Assembly: GCA_003707065.3 (NCBI GenBank)
Contig: PPXM03000008.1
Location: 310,001-374,000 of the forward strand
Source of the DNA: Trigonopsis variabilis
Taxonomy: Eukaryota; Ascomycota; Trigonopsidomycetes; Trigonopsidales; Trigonopsidaceae
DNA: 64,000 nucleotides
Direction of reading: 5' to 3'
Part shown: piece after piece, positions 1-12,270 of the stretch
Numbering within the stretch: the stretch's first letter is position 1
Layout: every line of letters starts with the position of its first letter
The notes under the pieces: generated by a model
Databases searched by the model: none
What the model saw: only the letters and a program-made list of their open reading frames with translations
Told to the model about the DNA's origin: nothing
Made by a program: the position numbers and the translations under genes

Positions 1-1456
1 AAGACAGTTTCACACTGGGTAAATCGGGTAGTCTCTCTTTTAGTCGCATAAACTTCTCGGCCGTCGGCCGATCGCGAAATGTGACCACTTTATCAGACCC
101 CTGGTCAGCCAGAGACTCGTATTCGCCTAAACCCAGCAGAATACTGGCCAGTTGTTCCGTCTGTCCGGGATTCAGATTACTTACGAGAACCTTTTTTGTC
201 CTCAGATCAAGATTATATTTTCTCGCATCAAAGCTCTGTCTAGGATAAGATCCCCTACCTCTGGACGTTCCTCTGCTATATGGATGGTAAGCCCTTCCCC
301 GTGTAAACCCTCGTCCTCCACGGCCACGGCCACGCCCTCTTCCAAAAGTAGAGTTCTGAATCCCTAAACTCGACGCCTCCTTTTCCAGAGTTTCAAGTTG
401 CGCACGCAAAAGGGCTGTGGTTTCTGATTTCTGAGGTGGATCGCTCGATTGGCTATCAGTCGACAACTTTTTCTGGCCTATCCTCTCCATCAAGGCTAAC
501 TGTTCAGCTTGTCTCGATAACAAGTCCGCTTTCTGCTTTTCCAATGCTTCAAGGGCCTGTTTATGAGCCTGCAGCTTGTTCTGTCGTTCTTCGAATTCTC
601 TTTGTTTCTGGGCAGCCATTTCAGGATTCAGAGTGACTTCTGGTTGGGCTTGCTCCCGACTTTGTCCATCCCGATGACCAGAACTAGCATATCGATCTTT
701 CTCGGGTTCACAGCGCCAAAATATCCTGACATTTCTATCTCCAAAAATAGAATCCCGATTAACCCAAGCATCGTACGCCTGTTGGTGATTTTCAAATTCA
801 ACCGTTGCCAATCGTAAATCTTGATCAATTTGGACCTTGATCACCGTCCCAAACTGCGAGAAGAAACCATAGATACTCAGCTCGTCGAGTCTTTCCTGAG
901 GAATGTGCTCTACGACCAAGATTCGAGCTTCCGGAGACGGTGGTCTCAGAGCCGACATGGGCGATCGTTCAAGTAGCCACCTAGGTGTCTCATAACGTCG
1001 ATCTCGGGGACGATCGCGTCCTCGCCCAAATGACCCCCCATGTTGGTGCGATCTGGTATCGTCTCTTGGCCATCCCGATGGTTTTGTGGGAATAAGACCA
1101 TCTGCTGCCCTTGTGGTCGTTCCATTTGATGCTTGGTAGGATCCTGTCTGTATAAGGTTAGCCGGAATGACCTCATGAGGATACTTACCGTAATAGCATC
1201 GACCAAATCTGATACAAAAGCTGGTGTTTCTGCCCTAGTTAACTTCTTCTAATATATTTAAATTGGTCTTACCATCGTAGAGAAAATCTTTTAACTGCTC
1301 GTTACACAAAGTTCGAATCACCTCTGGGTTATCATCATGGCTAATTAAAGCCAGGATATATTCCGACAGAATCTCAGGATCGACATCTGAGACTGCTGTG
1401 ATTTTACTCGAAAGCCATTGTTTCAATGCCGGTATCTGGTCTTCCGCAACCAACAT
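1..1456 (-). CDS. rmn1: Rmn1 / RBM26-RBM27-type RNA-binding protein (3' end cut by window)
   Basis: Likely nuclear RNA-surveillance factor. In fission yeast the RBM26/27 homologue Rmn1 belongs to the Red1-Mtl1 (MTREC) complex that feeds RNA to the exosome; that role is known of the family and inferred here. Exons are 1456-1273, 1229-1189 and 1147 to the edge. The introns (43 and 41 bp) begin GTAAG, and the second has CTAAC before CAG. Joined, residues 1-75 form a PWI-like fold in which FLYDETPAFVSDLVDAI mirrors the human family. An RRM lies at about 149-225 (RILVVEHIPQERL, then VRIFWR). A Gln/Glu-rich coiled coil, an RG-rich tract (GRGRGRGGRG) and the start of a second RRM-like fold (KKVLVSNLNPGQ) follow. 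The CCCH zinc finger of the animal proteins is absent. The ATG at 1456 is the first in frame; an upstream TTG was not used. Confidence 0.85.
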
Positions 1457-2292
1457 GGTCTCTTCTTGCAAGTGCGCCTCTGGGGGTTACCTCCTCAGTA
1501 CTGGGAAACAAACGGCTCTGCGCAACAAGCCCGTCAGAAAGTCAGGTGTCACATTGTCTCTCACGCGTGACGATAGCTCAACCTTGTTCTTCGCCAACAT
1601 TTAAACCTAAGCTCTCGTGTTGAGGTCGGCTCTTTGCGATTCAAAAAAGTCACAGAGTGTAAGGTTCTGCAAATTTGGGGAGATCCTGGATGAAGAACTT
1701 TTTTCAACTGCATTGTTGGTAAAACATAGCTGATAACTCTCTACTCTGCACATTCATGATGTCTTGATTGTCCTTAACCGTCACATGTGAGACTCTTTCG
1801 TAGGCGTAGTTTCCGCATCTGCTACACTAGATGCAATTTTTAAGCTTAGAGACGCGCAGCCATTGCGATGCAACTGCTAGCACTTTGTCCCTTATCTCAG
1901 GCAATAAGCTGCACTACAGTTCGGGGGTGTTAGCATCCTATTTAGCAGTTCTGGTCTAGACCGTTGGATCTGACGTCTAGACTCAAAGCCACGCCCGTGT
2001 AAACACCCTGCGCCGAGCTGAAGGTCGTCCAAACTACAAGCATTATTGACTCAACTACAGAGACTAGATCTTTTCAAGTCTAAGCTCAGATCCACACACC
2101 CCGTTATCATAACATATACTCAGCAAGTGTTTAGACCAACCAGCAATCCATTGTAATGTCCTTCCATCTTTCCTTCCATCTCATGCTTATTATCATCAAG
2201 ATAACGATTTACAAACCAGATCAATAAGTCATCCATTCCTACCAAACGTCGTTTTGAACATCCAAAGTCTCAGACTAAAGCCACTTTCCAAC
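1457..2292. other. Intergenic: rmn1 promoter and Whi5-like gene 3' flank
   Basis: About 840 bp separate two minus-strand genes. There is no convincing ORF or RNA gene. Pyrimidine-rich CCTTCC repeats lie at about 2160-2185, next to the 3' end of the Whi5-like gene. Confidence 0.5.
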
Positions 2293-2820
2293 TTATTTCC
2301 TAGGGCTGCTCAAATAGATTAAGCTTTCAACCGCCTCTGCGTCGTCATATGATGTGCTTATAGGTCTCCTAGACTGTTCCGGAGTCTCGGGCGTAGGCTG
2401 TCGGAAGCGGTCTTGTAATGGTGAAAGATCCCTTGGCCGAGAATAGGGAGTCGCGTCAATATCAATCGACCTTGCTGGTGTCTTTATTCCTGGTTCCGAT
2501 GATGTCCTTCGGTGCCGCGAGGGGGAACGAAGGGCAGGAGTTGAAGCCGACGAGGCGATGCCACGATGTTTTCGGCTTTGACGAGGCGTCGAAGGTTCAT
2601 GATGACGTGTCGGAGATCGAGACGAATTAATCTGCTTTGCCTCAAGGTCCCCCAGAGACCGTTCCGTCCATCCGTGTTGGACCTTGACCATGGCCAGTGA
2701 CAGGCGCGTCTTCAACGTCGACGCTAGTTGATGGACCCTAGGATCCGGGTCTTGGTTTATTTTGGCCGCTTCCAAAGGGTTCAAGTCTTTTTCATGCTTA
2801 GGACTAGTCGAAGGGTCCAT
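2293..2820 (-). CDS. Whi5/Nrm1-like G1/S transcription repressor
   Basis: A 175-residue intronless protein. Residues about 33-52 (LASTLKTRLSLAMVKVQHGW) match the short GTB-type motif by which Whi5 and Nrm1 bind the SBF/MBF transcription factors. The C-terminus (EAVESLIYLSSPRK) resembles the second conserved block of the family. The middle is disordered and rich in Ser, Pro and Arg, with several SP and TP pairs (TPRQSRK, RSPSRHR, TPYSRP, TPETPEQ) that suit CDK phosphorylation. Family knowledge: such proteins hold G1/S genes off until Cln-CDK phosphorylates them, or act in negative feedback. Whether this one is closer to Whi5 or to Nrm1 cannot be told by eye. The ATG at 2820 opens the frame; no upstream exon is needed. 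Confidence 0.72.
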   Translation of the reverse strand: MDPSTSPKHEKDLNPLEAAKINQDPDPRVHQLASTLKTRLSLAMVKVQHGWTERSLGDLEAKQINSSRSPTRHHEPSTPRQSRKHRGIASSASTPALRSPSRHRRTSSEPGIKTPARSIDIDATPYSRPRDLSPLQDRFRQPTPETPEQSRRPISTSYDDAEAVESLIYLSSPRK

Positions 2821-3044
2821 GAGACGTGACCCGCACTCTCACAGATTGAGACCTCTGGGTGGTGATGGGAGTGATGGGGGTCCTGAGGTTCGATGCGTGG
2901 CAACGACCGACACGCGCGACACGAATACCGCGGACGTACATCACCGTTGCCCTTTCAAATTACCGTTTTTGGAAAGCCTATTGGAACCTTTGCAGGTATC
3001 GCGGATCTGCTTCAAACGATAAGATCTAACTTCAATCGTGCTTA

Positions 3045-4898
3045 TCAGCACCTGAGATTGATTCCCCGGCGCGCCTCCGACGCGCGAATCTCAAACATGA
3101 CCTGCACTCCGACAAAAAGACAAAGACAAGAGGTAAGAAAGAAAAAGATTCCTTGGCCAGTGCCAAAGACGTCTCTCATTAAAGCTTTTAAACCTTGCCA
3201 GCCCAATGCAAACCCGACTAAATTAGCAACCATCATCAACCATATATTAAAGACACAACCAAATGCACATAGATGACGATAATATTTAGAATTATTCCAT
3301 TTCGCTTCAGGAAACATTGATTTACCAATGACCTCGGGGAGGATAAAAAGGAAAATCAGCCAACCCCACATGAGCAATTTCAATTGAATGTCATGCCAGA
3401 GTGCCACAAAAGTGAAAACCAGTACCATATTTCGTAGATTGTGCTTTGAACCACCTAGTGGGATATAGATATATCGAACTGTCCATCTGTTGAAACTCCG
3501 ATGCCAACCTCTCCAGAATCCCATTGCCGAGAAGTTATCACTCATGCAACGCAGCATATTTTCTGGAGAGTCTATTCCATCTATGAGGCCCCAGAGGCGA
3601 AAGAATCTCCACGGAATAAGAAGCTAGAGTTAGATCAAGCAGTTTAAATGAGGCACTTACCTTTAACCAGATAATTATGAGGTTGAAATAAGCCAACATA
3701 CAGAGTTGGAAGGGCGAATCACCATTCCAAGCTCTAGTTTTGAAAACAGCCACTACATACATGGTATGTAATATAACCTCCATGGTCAGGATATCGAAAC
3801 CAACTCTCAGCCCATAAAGGAGAGTCTGCTTTAGTTTAGTGAAAGATTGATTAGCAGCTGTAGTCTGATAAATATAATCATTAAAAGTGATGATTGGTCC
3901 TGCTAAATAAAGTGGGCAATATGTGCAGTAAGCAACTAGTTGCTTATAGCCATAAAGCCTAGCTTCAGAGGGCAAGTCAACTCTTTCCCTTTCAGACACG
4001 TTGACTCCGTCTATATTAAGTTTCTAAAGCTGGTTAGTCCATGAAGAGAGTCCTCACTTGCTTCGCTAGTTTTGGTCGTCCTTTGACTCCAGTGATAGTC
4101 CATCCCATAACTGATCATTCTCAACACGCAAAACTTGAAATGGACCTGCCATCTAGGCATGATTCCTCTGAAAAAATCCTAAAAGATATTAATCTGGAAT
4201 CACGAAAACCTCGACCTACCAAAGAGCGCAATTGAGGACAGCAATAAGCAAAATCGAACCCTTCAGTCCATTCATTGATAAATAGGAGTCCCACACTAAA
4301 AGTCCAAATGAAAATAACCCTACTAAGCCCTGAAAGACGATGAATCACATAGAAATGAATAAAGAAAATCAATAACATCTTGAATAGCCCAGTACCGTGG
4401 AGCCCAAATAAGAAAACTAAATCAAAGCCAAGGTCAAAATTAAGTCGGGAAACAAATCGTCCGATTGTATTTCTCAACAATTGATGAAAGACCAGTACTA
4501 TCAACAGAGCTTCCAAATTATTTCGAAACGTAGCATATTGACTGTCAGAATTATCCTAAAGAATTAATTCACAGTCCAGAACAGTCTCCGTACCACTTTG
4601 CGCCCAAAAAGCCATCCTCGTCTGAGTAAAGGACTAAACCGGGGATAGTTGGGATTCATTTCTTCAATGTCAATATAACCCCTACTCAGATATTTCTATT
4701 ACCTGTGCTTGCTGAGATAGCTCCAAAGAACATCAAGGGAATAACAATGATGAAAACAAGATAATAAAATTGAAACTCTCTCGTTCCCCATCGACTTTGA
4801 GGTGCCTTCTTGGAGATGTCCTCCTTACTGGCGGCCGATCCACTAGTCAATCGATAATCAAGAGTATCAAGACTAAATATATCTTTTATCATCGACAT
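3045..4898 (-). CDS. GUP1: GUP1-type membrane-bound O-acyltransferase (GPI-anchor remodelling)
   Basis: Multi-pass ER protein of the MBOAT family. Yeast Gup1 adds a C26 acyl chain to lyso-GPI anchors and was first named for glycerol uptake. Six exons (4898-4703, 4661-4594, 4555-4220, 4178-4058, 4010-3661, 3623-3045) total 550 codons, giving 549 residues, the usual family length. Diagnostic stretches are [19 protein letters not shown] near residue 80, [52 protein letters not shown] and the MBOAT core [12 protein letters not shown] with IPLGG. The catalytic His is seen in FVALWHDI. The end, RRGINLRC, is the normal family end. Introns are 34-47 bp; the 3' site of the fourth (4011) was chosen because it keeps the frame. 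Start: the ATG at 4898, since the TTG upstream is unlikely. Confidence 0.95.
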
Positions 4899-6027
4899 CT
4901 TGATCAACTTTGTTAAGTCTTTATGATCAGTCTCAGCCCCTTGTCTAAAAGTGCAGTCTTCTAGTGGGGCACCTAGGACCGCTACCTCAGAATGATTATC
5001 ACGCTTAGCGTCTCTTGGTTGGGAAGACGTGAAACAAGATTTTTAAGTATCGTTGGCAAATCTGCCTTATTTTTCTACCTTAATTATAACCAATCTCTTC
5101 TTTCACTTTACGCTCTTCCTCTAGAATTACTTGGTCTATTAAAACTGTCCTCACAGTTACAGGAAACCCGATCGGCCTCAATGCGTCCATTCTCGGTAAC
5201 AATGAATGTAGTCTACGCGTCTTCATGAGTGCATCTAGAGACATTATGGCTGTCAATAGTTTTGTAAATCATGGTTGCAGAGGCAGTTACTAAAGCTGTG
5301 CTAAAGCATGCAGACAGTCAGCACCCGTCATGTAGAGGCAATCACTAGAAAAGCATAAACTAAGTTCAGGCTAATAGAAACAGATCTGAATTATACTCGA
5401 AGAAAGCCAACCAAGGCGTTTTGCTAAAATATTACAAATAAAAAGGGTTAGCACCATTGGCATAATATAATGCCATCATACAAGTATCAGGACAAGGTTG
5501 CAGTAGATCCCAACATAGGAAATGACCATGCCATGGATATCTCTAATCCTCCCGCTTACTCATAAATTTAGCCTTATTGTTCAATTAAACATCTAAGATT
5601 CCCTCGCCTATATATGTTATCTCTCTGTAGAGGCTAAATAAGTATGCGTGGAGATCAATCATACTCCACTCATAGTGCAGCCATGTTCAGTGAAGGAGAT
5701 AGATAGCCTTGATCAGATCGAATATCGGCCTTCAGTTAAAGAGCAAGTTCATGAAAAATGCCAGGTGAATGTCCTTCAGAAAGATACAACCAAGCTGGAG
5801 TAGGTCGCATATTAATATGACAAAGAGAGAGCTCTCGCTTTCACTGCAAGATACGCGCAATAGCTGTAGGATTGAGCGAGCATATCCGTTAATAGCGTTT
5901 TAATGGCAACCGCTACAGTAACGACCTTCCGATTTCTCGCAATCTGCTCAAAGATCGGTGACTTGACAATAGCTCCATAATAAAAACAGCTACGTCAGGT
6001 TAATGTACCGATCCTCGGTGATTTGGC
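4899..6027. other. Long divergent intergenic region GUP1 / MTQ2
   Basis: About 1.1 kb, unusually long for this compact window. It holds a 78-codon ATG ORF on the plus strand (4992-5228) with hydrophobic stretches (SALFFYLNYNQSLL) but no family match I can name. AT-rich patches sit at about 5400-5480 and 5560-5620. No tRNA or C/D snoRNA was seen. Confidence 0.45.
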
Positions 6028-6687
6028 ATGTTTCCTACTCCTGTTCTTCCTAATTTCGATCATTCGCAAGTCTACGAACCTGCGGAAGACTCCTTTCTCT
6101 TCTTAGATGCTTTGGAGGTTCTCCAGACGAGACTAAGGCAGGCCTTACCTCAGGGTTCGGTGGTTTTAGAGGTCGGATGTGGTTCTGGAATAGTGTCTGC
6201 GTTCCTGGCAAAGTCTATTTTATCTAATCCCATGATCTTCTGTAGTGATATCAATCCTTTTGCCTGTCAGACCGCACGAGCTTCCTGCAGACTCAGTTGC
6301 TCGGGATTCTATGACGTTTTGCGAATGAATTTGACGTTTTCTATACGGGACCATTCCGTTGACCTTTTATTGTTCAACCCTCCTTACGTTCCCAGTGAAG
6401 CCCCCCCAGGTCTTCCTCAAGACAATGACTGGCTCGACCATGCCCTTCTGGGAGGCAAGCAAGGCATGGAGATCACATGGAAGTTATTGAAAGATTTGGA
6501 TCGAATCCTCTCTCCTGCTGGCCGAGCACTGATTCTGTTTTGTGCCAGTAACAAGCCTCAAGATATCAGCACCTGGATGGCTCCAAGCGGTTGGATCTTT
6601 GAAAAGGTCAGTGGACGGAAAGCGGGATGGGAAGTGTTGAGCATATATGAAATTCGACGAGACCAGGAACCTCGGCGTGCATCTTAG
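6028..6687 (+). CDS. MTQ2: MTQ2 / N6AMT1 (HemK2): eRF1 glutamine N5-methyltransferase
   Basis: A 219-residue SAM-dependent methyltransferase without introns. With the small zinc protein Trm112 it methylates the Gln of the GGQ motif of release factor eRF1 in the cytosol. Visible signs are the N-terminal YEPAEDSFLFLDAL, the SAM-binding glycine motif VVLEVGCGSGIVSAFLA (about residues 45-61), the acidic motif FCSDINPFA, and the catalytic NPPYVPSEAP (about 117) typical of HemK-like enzymes. Length matches the family (about 220). The ATG at 6028 directly precedes the conserved start. No Trm112 gene lies in this window. Confidence 0.95.
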   Translation: MFPTPVLPNFDHSQVYEPAEDSFLFLDALEVLQTRLRQALPQGSVVLEVGCGSGIVSAFLAKSILSNPMIFCSDINPFACQTARASCRLSCSGFYDVLRMNLTFSIRDHSVDLLLFNPPYVPSEAPPGLPQDNDWLDHALLGGKQGMEITWKLLKDLDRILSPAGRALILFCASNKPQDISTWMAPSGWIFEKVSGRKAGWEVLSIYEIRRDQEPRRAS

Positions 6688-6852
6688 CTGTATTATATGA
6701 TTTTTCTTCTTCCTGTATAATAGTTTAAAAGGGCATGTCAGGCCAGAAAGCTTGCAGTGGGTGTGGAAAAAAGAAACATTACTACTGTCAAGAAGATAAT
6801 TTGCACATTTTGTACATATTACTAGAGCATTGTAACCTGTCGCAAGGTTGGA

Positions 6853-9800
6853 TCATGTAAAGAAGATATCATCAAGTACTTGTCTTTCACATTCAGCCAA
6901 GTCAGGTGAGGCAAGACTGTATGTTCGTTCGTAAGTCGATAGACTGAGATGAGTGAAGAAGATGGAAAGTTCTGAAAGCGAAGAAATGGAGTGGCCAGTG
7001 AGCAAAGGCGATCGACCTGATGTGTTCTGCTGGGCAATCAAAGACTTTATCTAGTTAGCTCGGCGACAAGATGGAAATAACTTACAGATTTCACAGGACG
7101 CGAAAATTCTGGAGACTCCTTTGCAAGATAATCCACCATAGCCAGCGGATCCGACGACATCGAAGACTTGAAGATGGCCGCCGAAGACTCAGTTATAAAC
7201 AACCACTCATCCCTGTCGTTAGAACCAATGCCTCAGGGCTTGCGAGATTACTTACAGTTGAAACTCTTCGGGATCAATAACCAAGAGAGTATCCAGTAAT
7301 TTACATGCCATGAAGACAGCGAGTAGATTCTCGGGCTTGGAACCCTCAGCAGTCCGGATAGAGTCAAGAATAGATGAGATTTCGTAGACAATAAGAGTCC
7401 ATACAGAGGAGAGATTAGCTGCTGAGATCCTCAGCAGCATTACCCGCAGAAGGATGAAGATGTAAGTTCTCACTCGAGAAGCATACCAGGATTTAAGCAT
7501 TTCCGATAACCGGCCTATTATATCTCGGGAATATAACGCAAATTTATCCTTGTCAGATGATAATATCACAAAAGAGACCCGCTTAAGAGTTTGAATTGTG
7601 TTCTGAACCTCTTGATCGGCCCAACCGAATAAAGAGTTAGCGTTCGAGTTAGCCGATGACAGTTTACTGAGTAGTTCCGTGAATCGGTCAGTTTCTTTGT
7701 CGCACCACATCTTTATGATTGGCTCCCACAACAAGGCTGAAGTAGACGCCATGGTAAAGAAGCGTGAATCATAGATACAGTCTTGCACCATCCCTTTCCA
7801 GACTTTTGCGGTGAAGGGTGACGTCGATATTTGTTCTAACAAGGCCAAGATGCTAGGAGAAAAAGAATTAGGAAAGCTTTTCGCCTTGATCAGAGGTGTA
7901 ACTAACGTTGAAATCACCACAGATGCAAACATTGTGACTCGGTCATTCTCTTGCATTACCCGCGGAAGATCTGGAATTATTTCAATCAATCGATTAATTA
8001 AATCATTGGAGCCACTATTGAGAATCATACTCGAAGACAGCGGTTGAGGCTCTTCGCCATTAGTCCCACTTCCGTCTTCATCTTGGACTTTCTCAGTCAC
8101 AGTGCTCGAAGAATTCCCTTCATTAACGGCATAGGAAGATCGGGCATTCAAGTTAAAATTCAAGAGTTTCAAAATTAGATCTGAAAGCTCCTTGCGGTAT
8201 TTTTTCTGGGAGCCAAAGCTGGTAAAGTCCACCTTTTTTCCAACAACAAAGGAAAAGACTAAAGAATCAAGCAAGATATCCTTGTATGCTGTACTGTTCG
8301 CTGTAACCTCTCTTAAGAAAGTCATGCAGCTAGCCCAGATATCTTCCACGGCATCATCTTCTAAGGATTCCACATAAGATATTAAGAAATCCATCAACTC
8401 TCCGTCAGTGAGATCATTGGTCAGACTTGATCTATATTGAGGATCAATGCTGTTAGGGTTTGTTCGAGTGCAGATAGAGTTAAATAGATGAGGGACAATA
8501 TTCGCTGGTTGAGAATGATCAAGGATATGGATTAATCGTAAGAGATTTGGCGATGGAAGTTGAGTTAAAAGTGACTCCAAAACTTCCATGGGCTCTGAGA
8601 CAAACAATGCTTCAACTATTCGTCTCACTCGATATTTCATCTTCGTTGATGCCCATTTCAGAGACTCTAATGAGTCGGAAGTCTGCCTTGCTTGATCAGT
8701 AGAGATGAGATCGGACCATTCCCAGACTTCAAAGCACGACTTTACAGTCTGCTGATAGCATAACAACACAGTCAGTCGGTTATTGATGGCGGCATTTTTT
8801 AATAATGGAGACTCCACGGAGAATACCCCCGAAATAACGCTGCCGAGGAAGCCCGGATCTCCAGATGCTTTGGCTGCAGTCGAAGTCATGTTATCTTGGG
8901 ATAACTTTTCATGTGCAGCTTTTAGTAAAGATTCCAAACCATGAGCGAGACAAAAAAATGCCGATAACGACGCATCATGGCCAACATCCCTATCCCGAGA
9001 AAGATCGGAATAATCCTCCTTTATCGCCTCAAACTGTAAATTGAGCTGCTTACAGAGGCAGTCCACAAGATGAATTATGACCTGGAATATGATTTTGGAG
9101 ATCAAAGGCAAACAACTGATGAAAAAATGTGTCCAAGCCTCTAATAAAGTTAATGAAAGTGATGAATTGGCCAATCCTGTGGTGATGAGCTGAATCAGAT
9201 CTGGGTTATCGTCCTCGCTGAGTCTTACTTGGTCATTTTGATCATTTGTGCGCCGGCTTCGAAGTGATTCTAACGAAGCATACAATCCTGAATTAAGAGA
9301 TGAACTGCTTCGTTGAAGAATCAATTGCAGTAATGGTAGGATGCAAACCTGCGCAACTTCGTCTTTAGTATTTAGTGTCGAGTTCAATTTTACCAACAGC
9401 TGCTTCTCGATATCTGCGTCGTTCACCTTAGGAGGCACAGCGTGAAGCAGGGTAAAGTGCAACAGGCTGGACGAGGCTCTGAATAACAACTGATAGTCAG
9501 TCTTTAACTCATCCGCCGCATCAGTAGAAATATCATATGATATATAGATCAGCATTAATCGAGACGTCAAAATCAGATAGGAGTTATCATCTCGCAAAAG
9601 CGCAAAACTGTCGGTTTCAGATCCTTCCCAGACCACTTGCTCAGTACCGAAAGCATCAATAAGATCCCTCGGAGCGACCCGAAGAACATTAAGAAGAGTT
9701 TTGACATAATACATGGTAACTCGGATATCATCTTCGTCAGTGAAGAAGCGATCCTTTCGCTTAAGAAAAACTGCGTGCACTAATGGCTTTGTCAGATAAC

Positions 9801-12270
9801 TAAACAGTCGATTGGCGCTTCCGCCTTGGTAGATGGTGGCAATCCAGGTCCGAACCATTGCGTTTAGTTTAGAATCCGGACATTCAAGAGAGTCCAAAAT
9901 AAGAAACAATGGTCTGGTAAGTACAACATCCATCTGCGAGGAATCGACGCTAATATTCCAAAGGTTGATGAATGCCCTGGAGGCACTGAGATCATCATCC
10001 CCTTTTTTTACGAGTAATGTCGATATAAAGGCCTCAATCTGATGGCCTCTTAAAGTTGTTTGTATTTGTCTTAAGCTTTTAGCCGCCTCAACATGGTAGC
10101 GTGATGAAGAGCTGCTCAGAACTTCCCATAAGAGAGAAACAATTTGAAAGACAAGAGAGTCGATTGATTGACCATTGGTCCCCTCGTATTCTAGAATAAG
10201 AACAATGACAAGGGTGACCCCTTTGATAAAAGAAAAAGACACAGCTGATGAGTCTAGACTTAGAAGATCTAGAGACAACGATAAAGAATCGCCTATACGA
10301 CATTGGCCAGGAATCTTTGCATAAAGCTCCCGTAGAAGCTCAGCCTCGAAGGATAGCTGAGGGTCGCATTCATGCAAAGATTTATTTACCGCGGCGGTAA
10401 GGCATGCTAAGAGCAGATAGGATAGATCGGAAGGAAGAAAAGGCCCTGAAGTGACTTTGTCAGAGTCGCTAGAATAAAATTTCTTGATTGAATCCATTAC
10501 ATCTCTAGCAGATGACTCTTTACATGTCAAAGGCGATGCATGTTCAATGGGTAGTAAAGCCCTAGAGGGAATGGTATCCAATAGAAGTCGTGAACAAGAA
10601 AGCCACTTATCAGAATTCAAGCCTGCATCAATTCTCTGAACTTCGAAAATGTAGAGAAGAGCCACCGGCATGTGGATGATGACCATTTCTTCTTCTTTGA
10701 CGTCAAATGTATCCAAAATATACTTGAGAAAGTCAAGTCCTTCATTAGGATTCTTACCAATTTCAGATATTATACTACCCCATATAGTAGAAGCTTCTAC
10801 ACTATCGAAGAAAGCCCTCGCTGCACGTAAAATCTCTTGGAAGGAGTTTTCAGTGGATCCTTGGTTTTCGAATTGCCTGACACTATTGATTATAGGAACG
10901 AACAGCTCTGAAACGATCGGCTCACCTAACTCCCATCGATCCATCAGGCTAAGACAAATCCGATAGGAGGTGACTTTCAGGTTTGCATCTGATGAAGCGT
11001 CTGAAACATTTGACTTTAAGACACCCAATAGTGGTTGTAAACCATAGTTTGAGAAATATTCTTTTCTGTTAATCGGTTCAGGATGATCTGGAGATGGCTC
11101 AGGGCCAAGAAGCCATGTCCATAGCCGACGATTCAGAGACATGTCTTTCCTCAATACCACGGATGCAGCTGAGTAGACCAACAGTCTCAAGTCCTTGGGA
11201 TCTATTATTACTTGAAATACTGCACTATCCAGTTTAAAATGTTTAACTAATAGTTCTAGGAATCCTCTTTGGACAAGCACTTGATCATCTTGTAGCCCTT
11301 TCGACAAAGCTCTTATAAGAATTCCTGGTTCTTCTCCTAGTAAAGCCTGTTCTTCTGGTTCAAGTTCCTTCAAAATAACTTCCTTATCCTTTGAGGAAGA
11401 CGAGATTTTCAGACACGGCAGACGTTTGGAGGCATACTCTAAGCAGCCAGAACGCCTTTCAGCTGATGTGATGATGATTGAAAAGAATGATTGCCAGAAA
11501 TAAGTTGAATCGTTTAGATGCTTTTTAAATTGATCAATCAGCTGAAAAGTGGCCTCATACGACTCACTAGATTCATCCTCAATTCCAGGCATTAATGACA
11601 TCAAAATGGGCCTGACAGCAGGCTGAAGATAAATAGGAGGAATTGGTAAGACATAAGTTTGGAAAATATGTAATAAATGAGGCTGAATGTAAGCAAAGTT
11701 AGACCAGGTACTCACTTTCACATTGATACTAGCGAAGTTCATCAACGGCAATAAGCCAGGAACCCATATTTGTATACTCGAATCCAATTTTTCTTTCTAT
11801 TTATTCATTAGCTCATGAATCTTGTATGTAAAGCCAGTCAAGGAAGGCCCTGGCCAAAATGATCTTACCAGAACAGTGCCAAAGATATAACTATAGACCT
11901 CCAGTGCTTTCTGATGAACCCCTGAAGGCAAATCTGGATGAATGCATTGTGCCAATCGATTAGATACTGTCAATGGTCGAGGAATGAACGGGCCAGTATG
12001 CGATTGAAGAGCCTAAGCGATTAGTCAATTAACTTCTTTCTTTCGTCCCATACTTTAAGCAACTTGCCGAGAAAGGAAATATAATCGGCCCATTCTTCAA
12101 CAGTATCGAATACTCCCAATGCTTTCTCCACATTATTCACATATTTCTTGGTCCTGGAGTCCGCCTTATCAAGACCTGAGGGACAGTCAGTCTTGAGCCC
12201 TCAATCCTACCCAGAACTTACCATGGTTGGAAGGCCGTTCCCAAAGACCTTCTGCTCGAACTCCTGACAT
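6853..12270 (-). CDS. DOP1: DOP1 (Dopey) endosome/Golgi traffic protein
   Basis: Large peripheral membrane protein that acts with the Mon2 scaffold and the flippase Neo1 in endosome-to-Golgi transport. Seven exons (12270-12222, 12175-12054, 12012-11869, 11796-11716, 11682-7256, 7212-7086, 7044-6853) give 1713 residues, close to the yeast length of about 1700. The N-terminal Dopey domain is clear: [67 protein letters not shown] and [18 protein letters not shown]. The C-terminal block ([19 protein letters not shown], then DEWLFITE) also fits. The fourth intron is only 33 bp and in frame, so its retention would add 11 residues. Start: the ATG at 12270 ([10 protein letters not shown]) is the best in-frame choice, as the upstream ATGs are out of frame. 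It shares a promoter with MON1. Confidence 0.92.

Noticed and set aside
1189-1229. Apparent CCCH zinc finger (FCIRFGRCYYGKYPHE) in rmn1
   Set aside because: It appears only if two good introns are ignored and the frame then meets a stop; splicing instead restores a PWI sequence in another frame.
2110-2205. Possible C/D snoRNA on the minus strand (GATGATA and CTGA enclosed by CGTTATC/GATAACG)
   Set aside because: Box D is 11 bases away from the stem, which is not the C/D layout, and box C is non-standard.
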